64,000 bases of DNA. It comes from Streptomyces violaceusniger Tu 4113 (GTDB taxonomy: Bacteria > Actinomycetota > Actinomycetes > Streptomycetales > Streptomycetaceae). The notes under the pieces are model-generated. The model worked only from the letters and a program-made list of their open reading frames with translations, was not told the origin of the DNA and did not search any database. Positions 1-8,679 of the stretch are shown in pieces. The stretch's first letter is position 1. Each line of letters starts with the position of its first letter. A program made the translations under genes and the position numbers. The stretch spans positions 8,308,001-8,372,000 of the forward strand of contig NC_015957.1 of assembly GCF_000147815.2 (NCBI RefSeq). The letters run 5' to 3'.

Positions 1-1226
1 GCGTGGGCGGCCGGATGACGACCGACACCGTCGACGGCTTCCGGCTGGACCGTACCGGTCACTTGATGAACACCTCCTTCCCGGAGTTGCGGCGCACTCC
101 GGGGCTCGGCGCCCTCGCCCTGCGCCCCTTCGCCCAGGGGGTGCTGGTCCACAACGAGGGGCGTACGCACCGGGTGGACACCCCCCGGAGCATGAGGGGC
201 GCATTCACCACGGCACGCGCCCTCGCCAACGCCGCCCGCGCGCCGCTCGGCAGCGGGCTCGACCAGGCCCGACTCGGTGCCGCGCTCGGCAGGCTCGCCG
301 CCCTGCCCGCGGACCGCCTGCTCGCCCGCCCCGACCGGCCGGTCTCCGAGACCCTGGGGGGGCGGGGCCTACCTGCTCGTACGGTCGAGGGGGTGCTGCG
401 TCCGCTGCTCGTCTCGCTGCTGAGCGACCCGGACCTCACCACCTCCAGCCGCTGCGCCGACCTCGCGCTGCGCGGCTACGCACGCGGCCGCCTCTGCCTT
501 CCGGCGGGCGGCGCGTCCACCGTCCCCGAGCTGCTCGCGGCCGCGCTGCCGCCGGGGACGGTCCGTACGGGCGTCCGGGCCGTATCGGCCTCCACCACCG
601 CCGTCGCCACCGCCGAACACGGCGAGATCGGCTGCCGTGCGGTGCTGGTGGCCACCGGTGCGCACGACGCGGCCGAACTCCTGCCCGGGCTGCGGGTACC
701 GGCCTTCCACCCGGTCACGGTGACGCACCACACCGCCGGCCGGCCGCCGCTGCGCGAGCCCGCGCTGATACTCGCCGCGGGCGGCCGGGGCCCGGTCGCC
801 CACACCATGGTGGCCAGCGAGGTCGACCCCTCGCGCACCCCGCCCGGCCGGGTGCTGATCACCTCCACGGTGCTGGGCGCCTCCGCCGCACTGCCCGCCA
901 CCGAGCTCGACCGGGCCGTCCGGGCCCAACTGGCGGCGGTGTACGGCACGTCGACCGCGGGCTGGGAACTGCTGGCCACGCACCACGACCCGTACGCGGT
1001 CCCGGCCATGCCCGCCCCCCACGACCCGCGCCGCCCGGTGCGGCTGCTGTCGGGGCTGTACGTCTGCGGCGACCACCGGGACTCCAGCACGGTCCAGGGC
1101 GCCCTGGCCTCCGGCCGCCGGGCCGCCCGAGCGGTCCTCAGCGACTTCGGCGCCCCACCGGACGCCGGCTCCGGCACGAACGCCCGCAACACCGGTACGG
1201 GGTCCTTCCCCGCGGCGGCGGCCTGA
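1..1226 (+). CDS. FAD-dependent amine-oxidase-like protein (5' end outside window)
   Basis: About 407 residues of an NAD(P)/FAD-dependent oxidoreductase of the amine oxidase type. The reading frame is already open at base 1. The first visible residues, GGRM followed by TDTVDGFRLD, are the stretch that normally comes about 35 residues after the N-terminal GxGxxG dinucleotide-binding motif, so the true start lies upstream. The C-terminal part has LYVCGDHRDSSTVQGALASGRRAA, the usual second FAD contact of this family. The substrate cannot be read from the sequence; relatives act on carotenoid-like molecules or amines. The protein ends in a low-complexity Gly/Asn/Thr tail. The GTG at base 3 is in frame but is not a credible start, because the fold would lack its FAD-binding half. 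Confidence 0.8.
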   Translation, partial: VGGRMTTDTVDGFRLDRTGHLMNTSFPELRRTPGLGALALRPFAQGVLVHNEGRTHRVDTPRSMRGAFTTARALANAARAPLGSGLDQARLGAALGRLAALPADRLLARPDRPVSETLGGRGLPARTVEGVLRPLLVSLLSDPDLTTSSRCADLALRGYARGRLCLPAGGASTVPELLAAALPPGTVRTGVRAVSASTTAVATAEHGEIGCRAVLVATGAHDAAELLPGLRVPAFHPVTVTHHTAGRPPLREPALILAAGGRGPVAHTMVASEVDPSRTPPGRVLITSTVLGASAALPATELDRAVRAQLAAVYGTSTAGWELLATHHDPYAVPAMPAPHDPRRPVRLLSGLYVCGDHRDSSTVQGALASGRRAARAVLSDFGAPPDAGSGTNARNTGTGSFPAAAA

Positions 1227-1578
1227 CCGGCGGCATGCGTGTCGGGGCAGGGCGCTGCTGAGGCTCAGGCTCCGGTCACGCGGCCTGCGGCCCACGGCCC
1301 GGGGCAACCGGCCCCCGCGGCTGCGGCGACCTGACGCGCGACATCCTGCGGTGCACAGGGGCTGAGGCTCAGGCTCCGGTCACGGCCGGCAGCCCGGGAC
1401 AACGGGCACGCCCGGGCCGAGGCGCGGCGCGCGTAGGGTGCGCGGGGAACGGCGCAAGGCACGCCGAGCACGGGCGGAGGCCACGGACCACATCGCGCGG
1501 ACGTATCGCCGAAGGCTGGCGCGGGCGCCCGCCCACACTTCGTCCGTTGCCGAAGCGACCCCGACCTACGCTGGACGC
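1227..1578. repeat. Gene-free spacer with a 24-bp direct repeat
   Basis: This 352-bp stretch separates the oxidoreductase from the ArsR-type gene. It holds an exact 24-bp direct repeat (begins GCTGAGGCTC, ends CCGGTCACG) at 1257-1280 and 1361-1384, 104 bp apart. Both copies are followed by similar GGCAGCCCGGG/GGCAACCGG text, so the duplicated block may be longer and diverged. No convincing ORF, promoter or RNA gene was seen. Confidence 0.6.
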
Positions 1579-2340
1579 ATGGCCACCACCACGGACGCCC
1601 GTGACGCCGACATCGCCCGCCCAGCCGCCGCGATCGCCGATCCGTCTCGCGCCCGCGTCCTGCAGGCGCTGTTGGAGGGCCGCGCCCTGCCCGCGAGCGT
1701 GCTGGCCACCGAGGCCGGGGTCAGCGCCTCCACGGTCAGTGGGCATCTGGCCAAGTTGCTGGAGGCCGGGGTGGTGCGGGTCGAGCCGCACGGGCGGCAC
1801 CGCTACTACCGGCTGACCGGCCCCGCCGTCGGCGAGGCCCTCGAGGCGCTGGCCCGGATCGCCCCGCCGCTGCCGGTCACCTCGCTGCGCCAGAGCACCC
1901 ACGCACACGCCCTGCGTCGGGCGCGTACCTGCTACGACCATGTCGCGGGCACCCTCGGAGTGGCCCTGATGGCGGCGCTGCTGGAACGCGGGGTCCTGGA
2001 GGGCGGCGACGGACGCTTCCACCCCGAGGCGACGGAGAGCGACCGGCTGTCCGCCCCGGGCAACGACACCACCTACCGGCTGACGGACCCGGGGCGCGCG
2101 GAGCTGGCGGCGTTCGGCGTGGACGCGGACGGGCTCCCCGCGCGCCGCCCGCTGATCCGCTACTGCGTGGACTGGACCGAGCAGCGTCACCATCTGGCCG
2201 GAGCGCTGGGGGCCGCCCTGACGGACCGGCTGTTCGCGCTGGAATGGATCCGCCGTGGCAGCCGCCGCCGCGTGATCCACCTGACCGACGCGGGCCGCAC
2301 CGGCCTGGAGCGCACCTTCGGCGTCGTCGTGGACGCCTGA
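1579..2340 (+). CDS. ArsR-family winged-helix transcriptional regulator
   Basis: 253 aa. Residues about 10-80 form an ArsR-type winged helix: IADPSRARVLQALLEG, the recognition region VSASTVSGHLAKLLEAGVV, and a wing GRHRYYRL. The C-terminal half, with YCVDWTEQRHHLAGALGAAL, is typical of the longer streptomycete ArsR proteins rather than of small metal sensors. No clustered Cys/His metal site is evident, so the signal is unknown. ATG at 1579 is preferred because the family fold begins right after it; the frame stays open upstream to 1438 but that extension is Arg/Ala-rich and unlike the family. It stands alone between two repeat-bearing spacers. Confidence 0.8.
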   Translation: MATTTDARDADIARPAAAIADPSRARVLQALLEGRALPASVLATEAGVSASTVSGHLAKLLEAGVVRVEPHGRHRYYRLTGPAVGEALEALARIAPPLPVTSLRQSTHAHALRRARTCYDHVAGTLGVALMAALLERGVLEGGDGRFHPEATESDRLSAPGNDTTYRLTDPGRAELAAFGVDADGLPARRPLIRYCVDWTEQRHHLAGALGAALTDRLFALEWIRRGSRRRVIHLTDAGRTGLERTFGVVVDA

Positions 2341-2741
2341 CCACGCCCGGTGCCCTGACCGCCCTGGGCACCACCCGACACTGGACACACCCGTCGTGGA
2401 CGCCCGACCACGCCCGCCCCTGGGCACAACCGTCGAAGATGCCCGACCCACCCGGCCCTGGGCACAACCATCGTGGACGCCCGACCACGCCCGCCCCTGG
2501 GCACAACCGTCGAAGATGCCCGACCCACCCGGCCCTGGGCACAACCATCGTGGACGCCCGACCACGCCCGGCACGGGCACCGTCCTGGACGCCTGGACGC
2601 GCACCGCCGCCACCCGATCAGCGACCGCCCGCCCCGCACCCAGCCACCTGATCAGCGACCGCCCCGCCCTGCCGACGTCGCCCCCGCCACCCGAGCAGCC
2701 ACCGTCCCGCCCCCGCGCCCCACACCCCCCACACCCCGCCC
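2341..2741. repeat. 77-bp tandem repeat and C-rich low-complexity spacer
   Basis: Gene-free 401-bp stretch between two convergent genes. A unit of 77 bp begins at 2396, 2473 and 2550: two essentially identical full copies, then a third that breaks down after about 21 bp. Each unit holds two related sub-blocks, one with GGGCACAACCGTCGAAGATG and one with GGGCACAACCATCGTGGACG, and partial copies lie upstream (2360-2395) and downstream (2570-2600). The rest to 2741 is C-rich and structureless. Overlapping open frames on both strands are products of base composition. Confidence 0.75.
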
Positions 2742-4424
2742 CTACCCCAGCGCCGCCACCCGCTCCCGGTAGCCCCGGGCCGGGGCCGCGTCTCGGTAGG
2801 GCTCCAGGCGGCGCTCGAAGTCGCGTACGTACTCCACCGCCCGCACCGACCGCATCTCCGAAGCCTGTTGCGCCGCCTCCGCCGCGAGCTGGCACGCCTG
2901 TTCCAGCTCGCCCAGGCCGAGCCGCGCGCTCGCCAGGACCACCCGGCAGAACAGCCGGCTGCGCGCGAACCCGGCGCCGTGCAGTTGCAGGGAGCGCTCC
3001 GCGTGCTGGGCGGCGGCCCGGTACTGCTGCAGATCTCGGTGGCAGTGGCCGAACTCGTCGGCCAGTTGCGCCTCGTCGAAGAGCCGCGCCCAGTGCGGGA
3101 CCTCGTCCCCCGGCCGGGCCGTCTCCAGTGCCCGCTCGGCGCGGGCGAGCGAGGCGGTGCACGCGCGCACCTCGCCCAGGACGCCATGGCCGCGCGCCTC
3201 GATCGCGTGCAGCAGCGACTGCAGCACCGGCGGGGCGCCGCCGCCGACCCCCTGCTGGGCCACCCGGGCCAGTTGCACGGCCTCCCGCCCATGGCCGAGA
3301 TAGACGGCCTGGCGGCTCATCGTCACCAGCACATAGCTGCCGTACGTGCGGTCCCCGGCCGCCTGTGCCAGCCGTAGCGCCTGGACGAAGTAGCGCTGTG
3401 CCAGACCGTGGGCGGCGATGTCGAACGAGGTCCATCCGGCCAGCCGGGTCAGATCGGCGACCGCGCCGAACAGCCGCCGCCCGGTCGCCTCGTTGTACGA
3501 GCCGCGCAGCATCGGCTCGCCCTCGTGCTCGAGATAGCGCACCAGGGCCTGTCGGGCGTGTCCGCCGCCGTACGTCTGGTCCAGCGCCGCGAACAGCTCG
3601 CCGACCGAGCGCAGGGCCGCGATGTCGCCGGAGGTCACCCGGTAGCCCGGTGCGCGCCGGTCGCGGTCGTGCCGACGCTGACGGGGCAGCGGCGCCCGGC
3701 CCTGGGCGCCGTGGGCGCCGTGAGCGCCGTGGGCTGCTCCATGGGCTCCATGGGCTCCCTGAGCGCCCTGAGCGCCCTGAGCGCCCTGGATGGCCGCACG
3801 CCCCGGTGCCACCCCGGCCACCCCTGCCACCCCCGCCGGGCCACCCGCCCGGCCGCCCTGCGCGGGCAGCCGCCCGGCCGCGGCCCCGGCCCCGGTGCCG
3901 ACCCCGCCCCCGAGCCCCGTCCCGGCTCCCACGCCCGCCCCCGCCGGGACGCCGCCCGCCGGTGGCTCGCCGCGCGCCACGCGGTCGTCGGGCCGCCCGA
4001 TCAGCCAGTCGCGGCTGGGGACGACCAGACCCGCCGGGGTGAAGGCGATCTTCCGCAGCTCCGCATGGCTTCCGGAATCCTTCCGCCACAGCCCGCTGAC
4101 GATGTCCACCGCCTCCTGCGGGGTGGCGGCGAACTCCAGCCCCGCGTAGACGGGCGCACAGGCGTCCAGCCCCAGGTCCTGGGCGGTCAGCCGACGCCCC
4201 AACCGCCGGGTGAACACCTCGGCGATCAGCGCCGGGGTGGTGCCGCGTGGCTGCTGTCCGCGCAGCCACCGCGTCACGGAGGTCTTGTCGTACCGCAAGT
4301 CCAGACCGTGCTCCAGCCCGAGCTGGTCCACCCGCCGGGCGAGCCCAGCGTTGGAGAAGCCAGCCTCGGCGATAAGCGCGGCGAGCTGACGATTGGGAAT
4401 GCGCTGTGGGGGTCGTTCCGTCAT
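2742..4424 (-). CDS. TPR-containing regulator with N-terminal DNA-binding-like domain
   Basis: 560 aa. Residues 1-90 ([24 protein letters not shown], then [16 protein letters not shown]) match the helix-turn-helix-like N-terminus of a large streptomycete regulator family. Residues about 290-555 are helical tetratricopeptide-like repeats ([38 protein letters not shown]). Build and length resemble NsdA-type developmental regulators, but the specific role is unknown. Between the domains (about 145-250) is a Gly/Ala/Gln/His-rich insert with repeated GAQ and GAH triplets, probably a flexible linker. ATG at 4424 is chosen because it opens the conserved domain; upstream codons lack family sequence. 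It is divergent from lipB, with about 200 bp between the starts. Confidence 0.75.
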   Translation of the reverse strand: MTERPPQRIPNRQLAALIAEAGFSNAGLARRVDQLGLEHGLDLRYDKTSVTRWLRGQQPRGTTPALIAEVFTRRLGRRLTAQDLGLDACAPVYAGLEFAATPQEAVDIVSGLWRKDSGSHAELRKIAFTPAGLVVPSRDWLIGRPDDRVARGEPPAGGVPAGAGVGAGTGLGGGVGTGAGAAAGRLPAQGGRAGGPAGVAGVAGVAPGRAAIQGAQGAQGAQGAHGAHGAAHGAHGAHGAQGRAPLPRQRRHDRDRRAPGYRVTSGDIAALRSVGELFAALDQTYGGGHARQALVRYLEHEGEPMLRGSYNEATGRRLFGAVADLTRLAGWTSFDIAAHGLAQRYFVQALRLAQAAGDRTYGSYVLVTMSRQAVYLGHGREAVQLARVAQQGVGGGAPPVLQSLLHAIEARGHGVLGEVRACTASLARAERALETARPGDEVPHWARLFDEAQLADEFGHCHRDLQQYRAAAQHAERSLQLHGAGFARSRLFCRVVLASARLGLGELEQACQLAAEAAQQASEMRSVRAVEYVRDFERRLEPYRDAAPARGYRERVAALG

Positions 4425-4628
4425 CAGCTTGCCGGTCTCCCTGATCGCTCTGTGGAACGGCGCGAATGTAACTGCCGCTCGAGGGCTGATCGCGGCCGTC
4501 GGGCGGCATTCATCCGATCGTGTGAGAACGGGCCGGGTGAGGACGTAAGGGGACACGGTCGTACAGTGGCGGGGGCGCCGCCGCGAGGCTCCGCCCCCAA
4601 TCGCACGTGGGCCGAGAAGGAGCTTGCC

Positions 4629-5453
4629 GTGACCGCCGTGACCACTGCTTCGCCGGGGTCGGTCCCCGGTTCACCGGCGCTGCGCCACGTCCACCTGGGC
4701 TTCGGCGCGGACGCCGTGGACTACGAGGAGGCCTGGCAGGAGCAGCGCCGGGTGCACGCCGCCCGCTTCGCGGACGAGATCCCCGACACCTGCCTGCTGC
4801 TGGAGCACCCCCCGGTCTACACGGCGGGCCGGCGCACGGCCGACAGCGAGCGCCCCCTGGACGGCACCCCGGTGGTGGACGTGGACCGCGGCGGCAAGAT
4901 CACCTGGCATGGCCCCGGTCAGTTGGTCGGCTATCCGATCCTCAAGCTGCCGCGCCCGGTGGACGTCATCGCGCATGTCCGCCGCCTGGAGGAGGCGCTG
5001 CTGCGCACCTGCGCGGAGTTCGGCGTGGAGACGACCCGGGTGGAGGGCCGCAGCGGGGTGTGGGTGCTGGGCGACCCGGTGGACCAGCGCCCCGCGCTCG
5101 GCGGGCTGAAGCTGGACTTCGACCCGCGGCTGGAGGACGAGGAGTTCGACGCACGGCTGAACGGGCCGGAGTACGCCCCCTCCAACGCCGGGCAGCGCCG
5201 TGAGGACCGCAAGCTGGCCGCCATCGGGGTGCGGATCGCCAAGGGCGTGACGATGCACGGCTTCTCGCTCAACTGCAATCCGGACAACACCTGGTTCGAC
5301 CGGATCGTGCCGTGCGGGATCCGGGACGCGGGTGTGACCTCGCTCTCGGAGGAGCTGGGCCGGGATGTGCCGATCTCCGAGGTGCTGCCGGTCGTCGAGC
5401 GGCATCTGCGGGAGGTCCTGGAGTCCACCGTCCCGCTGCCCCGGGCGGTCTGA
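4629..5453 (+). CDS. lipB: Octanoyl-[acyl-carrier-protein]:protein N-octanoyltransferase LipB
   Basis: 274 aa cytoplasmic transferase that moves the octanoyl chain from acyl-carrier protein onto lipoyl domains of 2-oxoacid dehydrogenases and GcvH, the first step of endogenous lipoate synthesis. Family motifs are complete: [33 protein letters not shown], then the catalytic lysine in KLAAIGVRI (Lys195) and the catalytic cysteine in IVPCGI (Cys229). GTG at 4629 is preferred because AAGGAG lies 6 nt upstream; the open frame reaches far upstream but overlaps the divergent regulator. lipA follows after a 284-bp repeat-bearing gap. Confidence 0.96.
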   Translation: MTAVTTASPGSVPGSPALRHVHLGFGADAVDYEEAWQEQRRVHAARFADEIPDTCLLLEHPPVYTAGRRTADSERPLDGTPVVDVDRGGKITWHGPGQLVGYPILKLPRPVDVIAHVRRLEEALLRTCAEFGVETTRVEGRSGVWVLGDPVDQRPALGGLKLDFDPRLEDEEFDARLNGPEYAPSNAGQRREDRKLAAIGVRIAKGVTMHGFSLNCNPDNTWFDRIVPCGIRDAGVTSLSEELGRDVPISEVLPVVERHLREVLESTVPLPRAV

Positions 5454-5459
5454 CCCTCC

Positions 5460-5600
5460 CGGGCCGGGCCCACCGATCGGGCCCACCGATCGGGCCCACC
5501 GATCGGGCCCACCGATCGGGCCCTGCCGGCCCGGCCCTTCCGGGTCCGGCGCCCCGGAAGGCGGCCCTTCCGGGGCCGGCCCTGCCGGGAATGCGCCCTC
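5460..5600. repeat. 13-bp tandem repeat and GC-rich inverted repeats between lipB and lipA
   Basis: Directly after lipB, CCCACCGATCGGG is repeated four times in tandem (about 5468-5521). Each unit contains the palindrome CCGATCGG. Several GGCCC/GGGCC and CCTTCCGG inverted blocks follow to about 5590. The array could fold as an RNA and may act as a terminator or attenuator before lipA; that is inference. Confidence 0.65.
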
Positions 5601-5737
5601 GCCGCTATCGGTTGCCCTGGACGTAAATGCGTACGAACCACGGGCGTACTCTGGTGACCGCCGACGATTCGAAAGCCCGCCGGCAAACTCGCCACGCCGA
5701 GCCGCCAAGCAGAGCCAAGCAAAGAGGAGTGCCGGAC

Positions 5738-6688
5738 GTGTCCGCAGTCGCACCCGACGGACGCAAGATGCTGCGCCTGGAGGTCCGGAACAGCCAGACC
5801 CCCATCGAGCGCAAGCCCGAGTGGATCAAGACCCGGGCGAAAATGGGCCCCGAGTACACCGAACTGCACGGCCTGGTGAAGCGCGAGGGCCTGCACACCG
5901 TGTGCCAGGAGGCGGGCTGTCCGAACATCTACGAGTGCTGGGAGGACCGCGAGGCGACGTTCCTCATCGGCGGCGACCAGTGCACCCGGCGCTGCGACTT
6001 CTGCCAGATCGACACCGGCAAGCCGCAGGAGCTGGACCGCGACGAGCCGCGCCGGGTGGCCGAATCCGTACGCACGATGGAGCTGAAGTACGCGACCATC
6101 ACCGGTGTGGCCCGTGACGACCTGGAGGACGGGGGCGCGTGGCTCTACGCGGAGACCGTCCGCCAGATCCACGCCCTGATGCCGGACACCGGTGTGGAGC
6201 TGCTGATCCCGGACTTCAACGCGGTCCCCGAGCAGCTCGCCGAGGTCTTCTCGGCCCGCCCCGAGGTGCTCGCGCACAACGTCGAGACGGTGCCGCGGAT
6301 CTTCAAGCGCATCCGTCCCGGCTTCCGCTACGAGCGCTCGCTCGAGGTGATCACCAAGGCGCGCGAGGCGGGTCTGGTCACCAAGTCCAACCTGATCCTG
6401 GGCATGGGCGAGGAGCGCGAGGAGATCAGCCAGGCGCTGCAGGACCTCCATGACGCGGGCTGCGAGCTGATCACCATCACCCAGTACCTGCGGCCGTCCG
6501 CCCGGCACCATCCGGTGGAGCGCTGGGTCAAGCCCCAGGAGTTCGTGGAGCTCGAGGAGGAGGCCGAGGAGATCGGCTACGCGGGCGTCATGTCCGGCCC
6601 GCTGGTCCGCTCCTCGTACCGGGCCGGCCGTCTGTACCAGCAGGCCATCGAGCGGCGCAATGTCGCCGCGGCCTCCCCGGCAGTCTGA
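5738..6688 (+). CDS. lipA: Lipoyl synthase LipA
   Basis: 316 aa radical-SAM enzyme that inserts two sulfurs into protein-bound octanoate to make the lipoyl cofactor. Both iron-sulfur cluster motifs are visible: the auxiliary-cluster cysteines in [12 protein letters not shown] and the radical-SAM CxxxCxxC in CTRRCDFC. The C-terminal SSYRAG, whose serine ligates the auxiliary cluster in known structures, is also present. GTG at 5738 is chosen from GAGGAG about 8 nt upstream and agreement with family length; an in-frame ATG at 5627 would add an uncharacteristic 37-residue leader. It works directly downstream of LipB. Confidence 0.96.
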   Translation: MSAVAPDGRKMLRLEVRNSQTPIERKPEWIKTRAKMGPEYTELHGLVKREGLHTVCQEAGCPNIYECWEDREATFLIGGDQCTRRCDFCQIDTGKPQELDRDEPRRVAESVRTMELKYATITGVARDDLEDGGAWLYAETVRQIHALMPDTGVELLIPDFNAVPEQLAEVFSARPEVLAHNVETVPRIFKRIRPGFRYERSLEVITKAREAGLVTKSNLILGMGEEREEISQALQDLHDAGCELITITQYLRPSARHHPVERWVKPQEFVELEEEAEEIGYAGVMSGPLVRSSYRAGRLYQQAIERRNVAAASPAV

Positions 6689-6933
6689 GTCACACTCCGT
6701 CACGTACCGTGCGCCAATCGGCCGTGTGAGCAACACGCTGTGTGATTGCGAGCACACACATATCCGAAGGCTCGGAAAACGCCGCAGGTCAAGGGCGGGA
6801 TACGGGCCGCAGCAGGGCTTCATCGGTGTTTGACCGGCCAGTCACGCACTGGTAACACCATTGGGTAACGATTGAGCCACGCACTGCTTATACGGTGTGC
6901 GTAGCGATCATCCACCGCTTCCGAGGGGTATCC
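6689..6933. other. Spacer between lipA and the small-protein gene
   Basis: 245 bp with less extreme GC content than its surroundings. A short inverted repeat CCAGT-n5-ACTGG lies at 6838-6852. CTTATACGG near 6890 could serve as a -10 element for the small gene at 6934, though no good -35 is seen. Nothing else is recognised. Confidence 0.35.
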
Positions 6934-7131
6934 ATGCCGGCTGCGCCCGTACGCCCGTCCGTCACCGACGCGCTCCTCGTCCTGGAGGGTCTGCTGCTGC
7001 GGGGCGGGCAGCGCACCGCCCGCCGCAACGCCTGGACGGCCGTGCTCGAGGACCGCCGTCGGGCCAAGGACCGGGACGAGGCCGAACACGTGCTGGAGGC
7101 CGTGTCCACCAGTACCTCCCAGGCCACGTAA
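6934..7131 (+). CDS. Small conserved hypothetical protein
   Basis: 65 aa, charged and probably helical (VTDALLVLEGLLLRGGQRTARRNAW, then VLEDRRRAKDRDEAEHVLEAV). No known domain is recognised. ATG at 6934 has GAGGGG about 6 nt upstream; an upstream in-frame GTG exists but has no ribosome site. It sits 10 nt before the DUF4191 gene on the same strand, so the two are probably co-transcribed. Presence in the lipA-glnA interval fits the conserved streptomycete gene order. Function unknown. Confidence 0.7.
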   Translation: MPAAPVRPSVTDALLVLEGLLLRGGQRTARRNAWTAVLEDRRRAKDRDEAEHVLEAVSTSTSQAT

Positions 7132-7141
7132 ACTTCGCTGT

Positions 7142-7822
7142 ATGGCGAGGAAGGAAACATCCGAGAACCCCGGGCGGCTGAAGCAGATCGCCCTGACCTA
7201 CAAGATGACCAAGCGGGTCGACCCGAAGGTCACTCTTGTCGTCGCCGGCGTGGGGATTGTCACCTTCGGTGTCCTTCTCGCGATCGGCTTCCTGATCGGT
7301 CACCCGATCTTCGCTGGCATCCTGGGCTTCGTCCTGGCGTTCCTCGCGATGGCGATCATTTTCGGCCGCCGTGCCGAGCGGGCCGCCTTCGGACAGATGG
7401 AGGGCCAGCCGGGCGCGGCGGCGGCGGTGCTGGAGAACGTGGGCCGCGGCTGGTCGGTGACCCCCGCGGTGGCCATGAACCGGAACCAGGACGTCATCCA
7501 CCGCGCGGTGGGCAAGGCGGGCGTCGTGCTGGTCGCCGAGGGCAACCCGAACCGGCTCAAGAGCATGCTGGCCGCCGAGAAGAAGAAGATGGCGCGCATC
7601 GTCGCGGAGGTCCCGGTCCACGACGTGATCGTGGGCTCCGGCGAGGACCAGGTCGAGATCAAGAAGCTCCGCACCACGCTGCTGAAGCTTCCGCGAGTGC
7701 TGCCGGGCGCACAGGTCACGGTGGTCAACGACCGGCTGCGCGCGCTGGGCGACCTGATGAGCAACATGCCGATTCCGAAGGGTCCGATGCCCAAGGGGAT
7801 GCGGATGCCGAAGGGGCGCTGA
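7142..7822 (+). CDS. DUF4191 integral membrane protein
   Basis: 226 aa. Two membrane segments lie at about residues 33-75 (VTLVVAGVGIVTFGVLLAIGF and IFAGILGFVLAFLAMAIIF) after a basic N-terminus, followed by a soluble domain (about 80-200) containing VHRAVGKAGVVLVAEGNPNRLKSML. The C-terminus is basic and Pro/Gly/Met-rich (IPKGPMPKGMRMPKGR). This matches the conserved actinobacterial DUF4191 family, of unknown biochemical role. The start lies 10 nt after the preceding stop with no clear ribosome site, suggesting translational coupling. A strong terminator follows at 7851. Confidence 0.9.
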   Translation: MARKETSENPGRLKQIALTYKMTKRVDPKVTLVVAGVGIVTFGVLLAIGFLIGHPIFAGILGFVLAFLAMAIIFGRRAERAAFGQMEGQPGAAAAVLENVGRGWSVTPAVAMNRNQDVIHRAVGKAGVVLVAEGNPNRLKSMLAAEKKKMARIVAEVPVHDVIVGSGEDQVEIKKLRTTLLKLPRVLPGAQVTVVNDRLRALGDLMSNMPIPKGPMPKGMRMPKGR

Positions 7823-7850
7823 GCGCTCCCCGCACCGAAACGGATACGAG

Positions 7851-7883
7851 ACGGCGGCCCGGACCTGGAGTCCGGGCCGCCGT
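7851..7883. terminator. Bidirectional intrinsic terminator
   Basis: A perfect 13-bp stem (ACGGCGGCCCGGA with its complement) closes on a 7-nt loop between two convergent genes. The right arm is followed by TTCG and the left arm preceded by AGA, so it could serve both the DUF4191 transcript and the RDD transcript. Confidence 0.75.
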
Positions 7884-7957
7884 TTCGTACGTAACGCCGT
7901 TGTACGCAATCCGTACGCGATCCGCCGTTCATCATCCGGGGGGTGTGATCCCGGGGC

Positions 7958-8425
7958 TCAGACCCTGATCTGCACCGCGCGGGAGAGCCGGTCGTGCAGC
8001 CCGCGGGTGTCGCGGTCCCAGACCACCGCCGGGATGACCAGCACCACCAGCACGCTGCGCAGCACGGCCTTCGGCAGGCTCAGCCGCACCCCGCCCTCGC
8101 CGATGACCCGCAGCTTCAGCAGCAGCTTGCCGGGGGTGGCGCCGACGGTGCCCACGGTGATCAGGCTCAGCACCAGGAAGACCAGCAGCGCCCAGTTCCC
8201 GGCGGCCTGGGCGTCGCGGCCGGACAGCAGCGCGTAGGAGACGAGCAGGCACAGGGCCCAGTCGATGAAGAGCGCCCCGAAACGGCGTCCCAGCGGCGCA
8301 ATGGCGCCCGGTCCGCTCTCGGGGAGCCCGAGCCCCTGGCCCCGGTAGCCGAAGTCGACGCCCATGTCCTCGGCGGCCGCGCGGGGCCCGGAAAGCCACG
8401 ATCCGATTGCTTGCCTCTTGTCCAC
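7958..8425 (-). CDS. RDD-family membrane protein
   Basis: 155 aa. The RDD domain is readable: [23 protein letters not shown] (first helix with the R...D pattern), a second helix [31 protein letters not shown], and a third [29 protein letters not shown] proteins are small membrane proteins, some linked to ion transport; the role here is unknown. The start is GTG at 8425. It is divergent from glnA, with about 250 bp between the starts. This position next to glnA is conserved in streptomycetes. Confidence 0.88.
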   Translation of the reverse strand: MDKRQAIGSWLSGPRAAAEDMGVDFGYRGQGLGLPESGPGAIAPLGRRFGALFIDWALCLLVSYALLSGRDAQAAGNWALLVFLVLSLITVGTVGATPGKLLLKLRVIGEGGVRLSLPKAVLRSVLVVLVIPAVVWDRDTRGLHDRLSRAVQIRV

Positions 8426-8545
8426 CCGTCTACGTTACTGCGACCGCATACGTTCCCCGGGCCTGGCCCCCGCCCGCTGGTTCCGGGGCGGCCGTTCGCT
8501 GCCTTTTCCGAGGCCGCGAGGTCCCCGCAATCCCCCTCGGGCCGG

Positions 8546-8583
8546 TTAACCTGGGTGAAACAAATGGGTCATGCCCGGGAAAT
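8546..8583 (+). promoter_or_regulatory. Tandem GlnR-type box upstream of glnA
   Basis: Four five-base half-sites are spaced by exactly 6 nt: TTAAC-n6-GAAAC-n6-GTCAT-n6-GAAAT. This matches the known GlnR consensus (gTnAc-n6-GaAAc, doubled) with one or two deviations per half. It lies 97 nt upstream of the glnA start, where GlnR, the actinobacterial nitrogen regulator, is known to act on glnA. Read by eye from the sequence; direct binding is inferred. Confidence 0.75.
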
Positions 8584-8679
8584 CCCGTCTGCCTATGGTC
8601 GGCGACAGCGCGCCACCGCACATGGACCGCGCGACCGGACAAATCCCCGTCCCACCGCGGCCGGGCTAGGAGGAGTTGG

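Noticed and set aside
2396..2572. The 77-bp repeats as a CRISPR array.
   Set aside because: The whole 77-bp unit repeats without unique spacers, with only about 2.3 copies and no cas genes.
1369..4509. A reverse open frame of more than 1000 codons.
   Set aside because: It overlaps the ArsR-type gene, the repeat array and the TPR regulator in a wrong frame; its Gly/Arg/Ala-rich translation has no domains. Typical of GC-rich DNA.
4931..6823. Long reverse open frame opposite lipB and lipA.
   Set aside because: Shadow of two well-supported forward genes.
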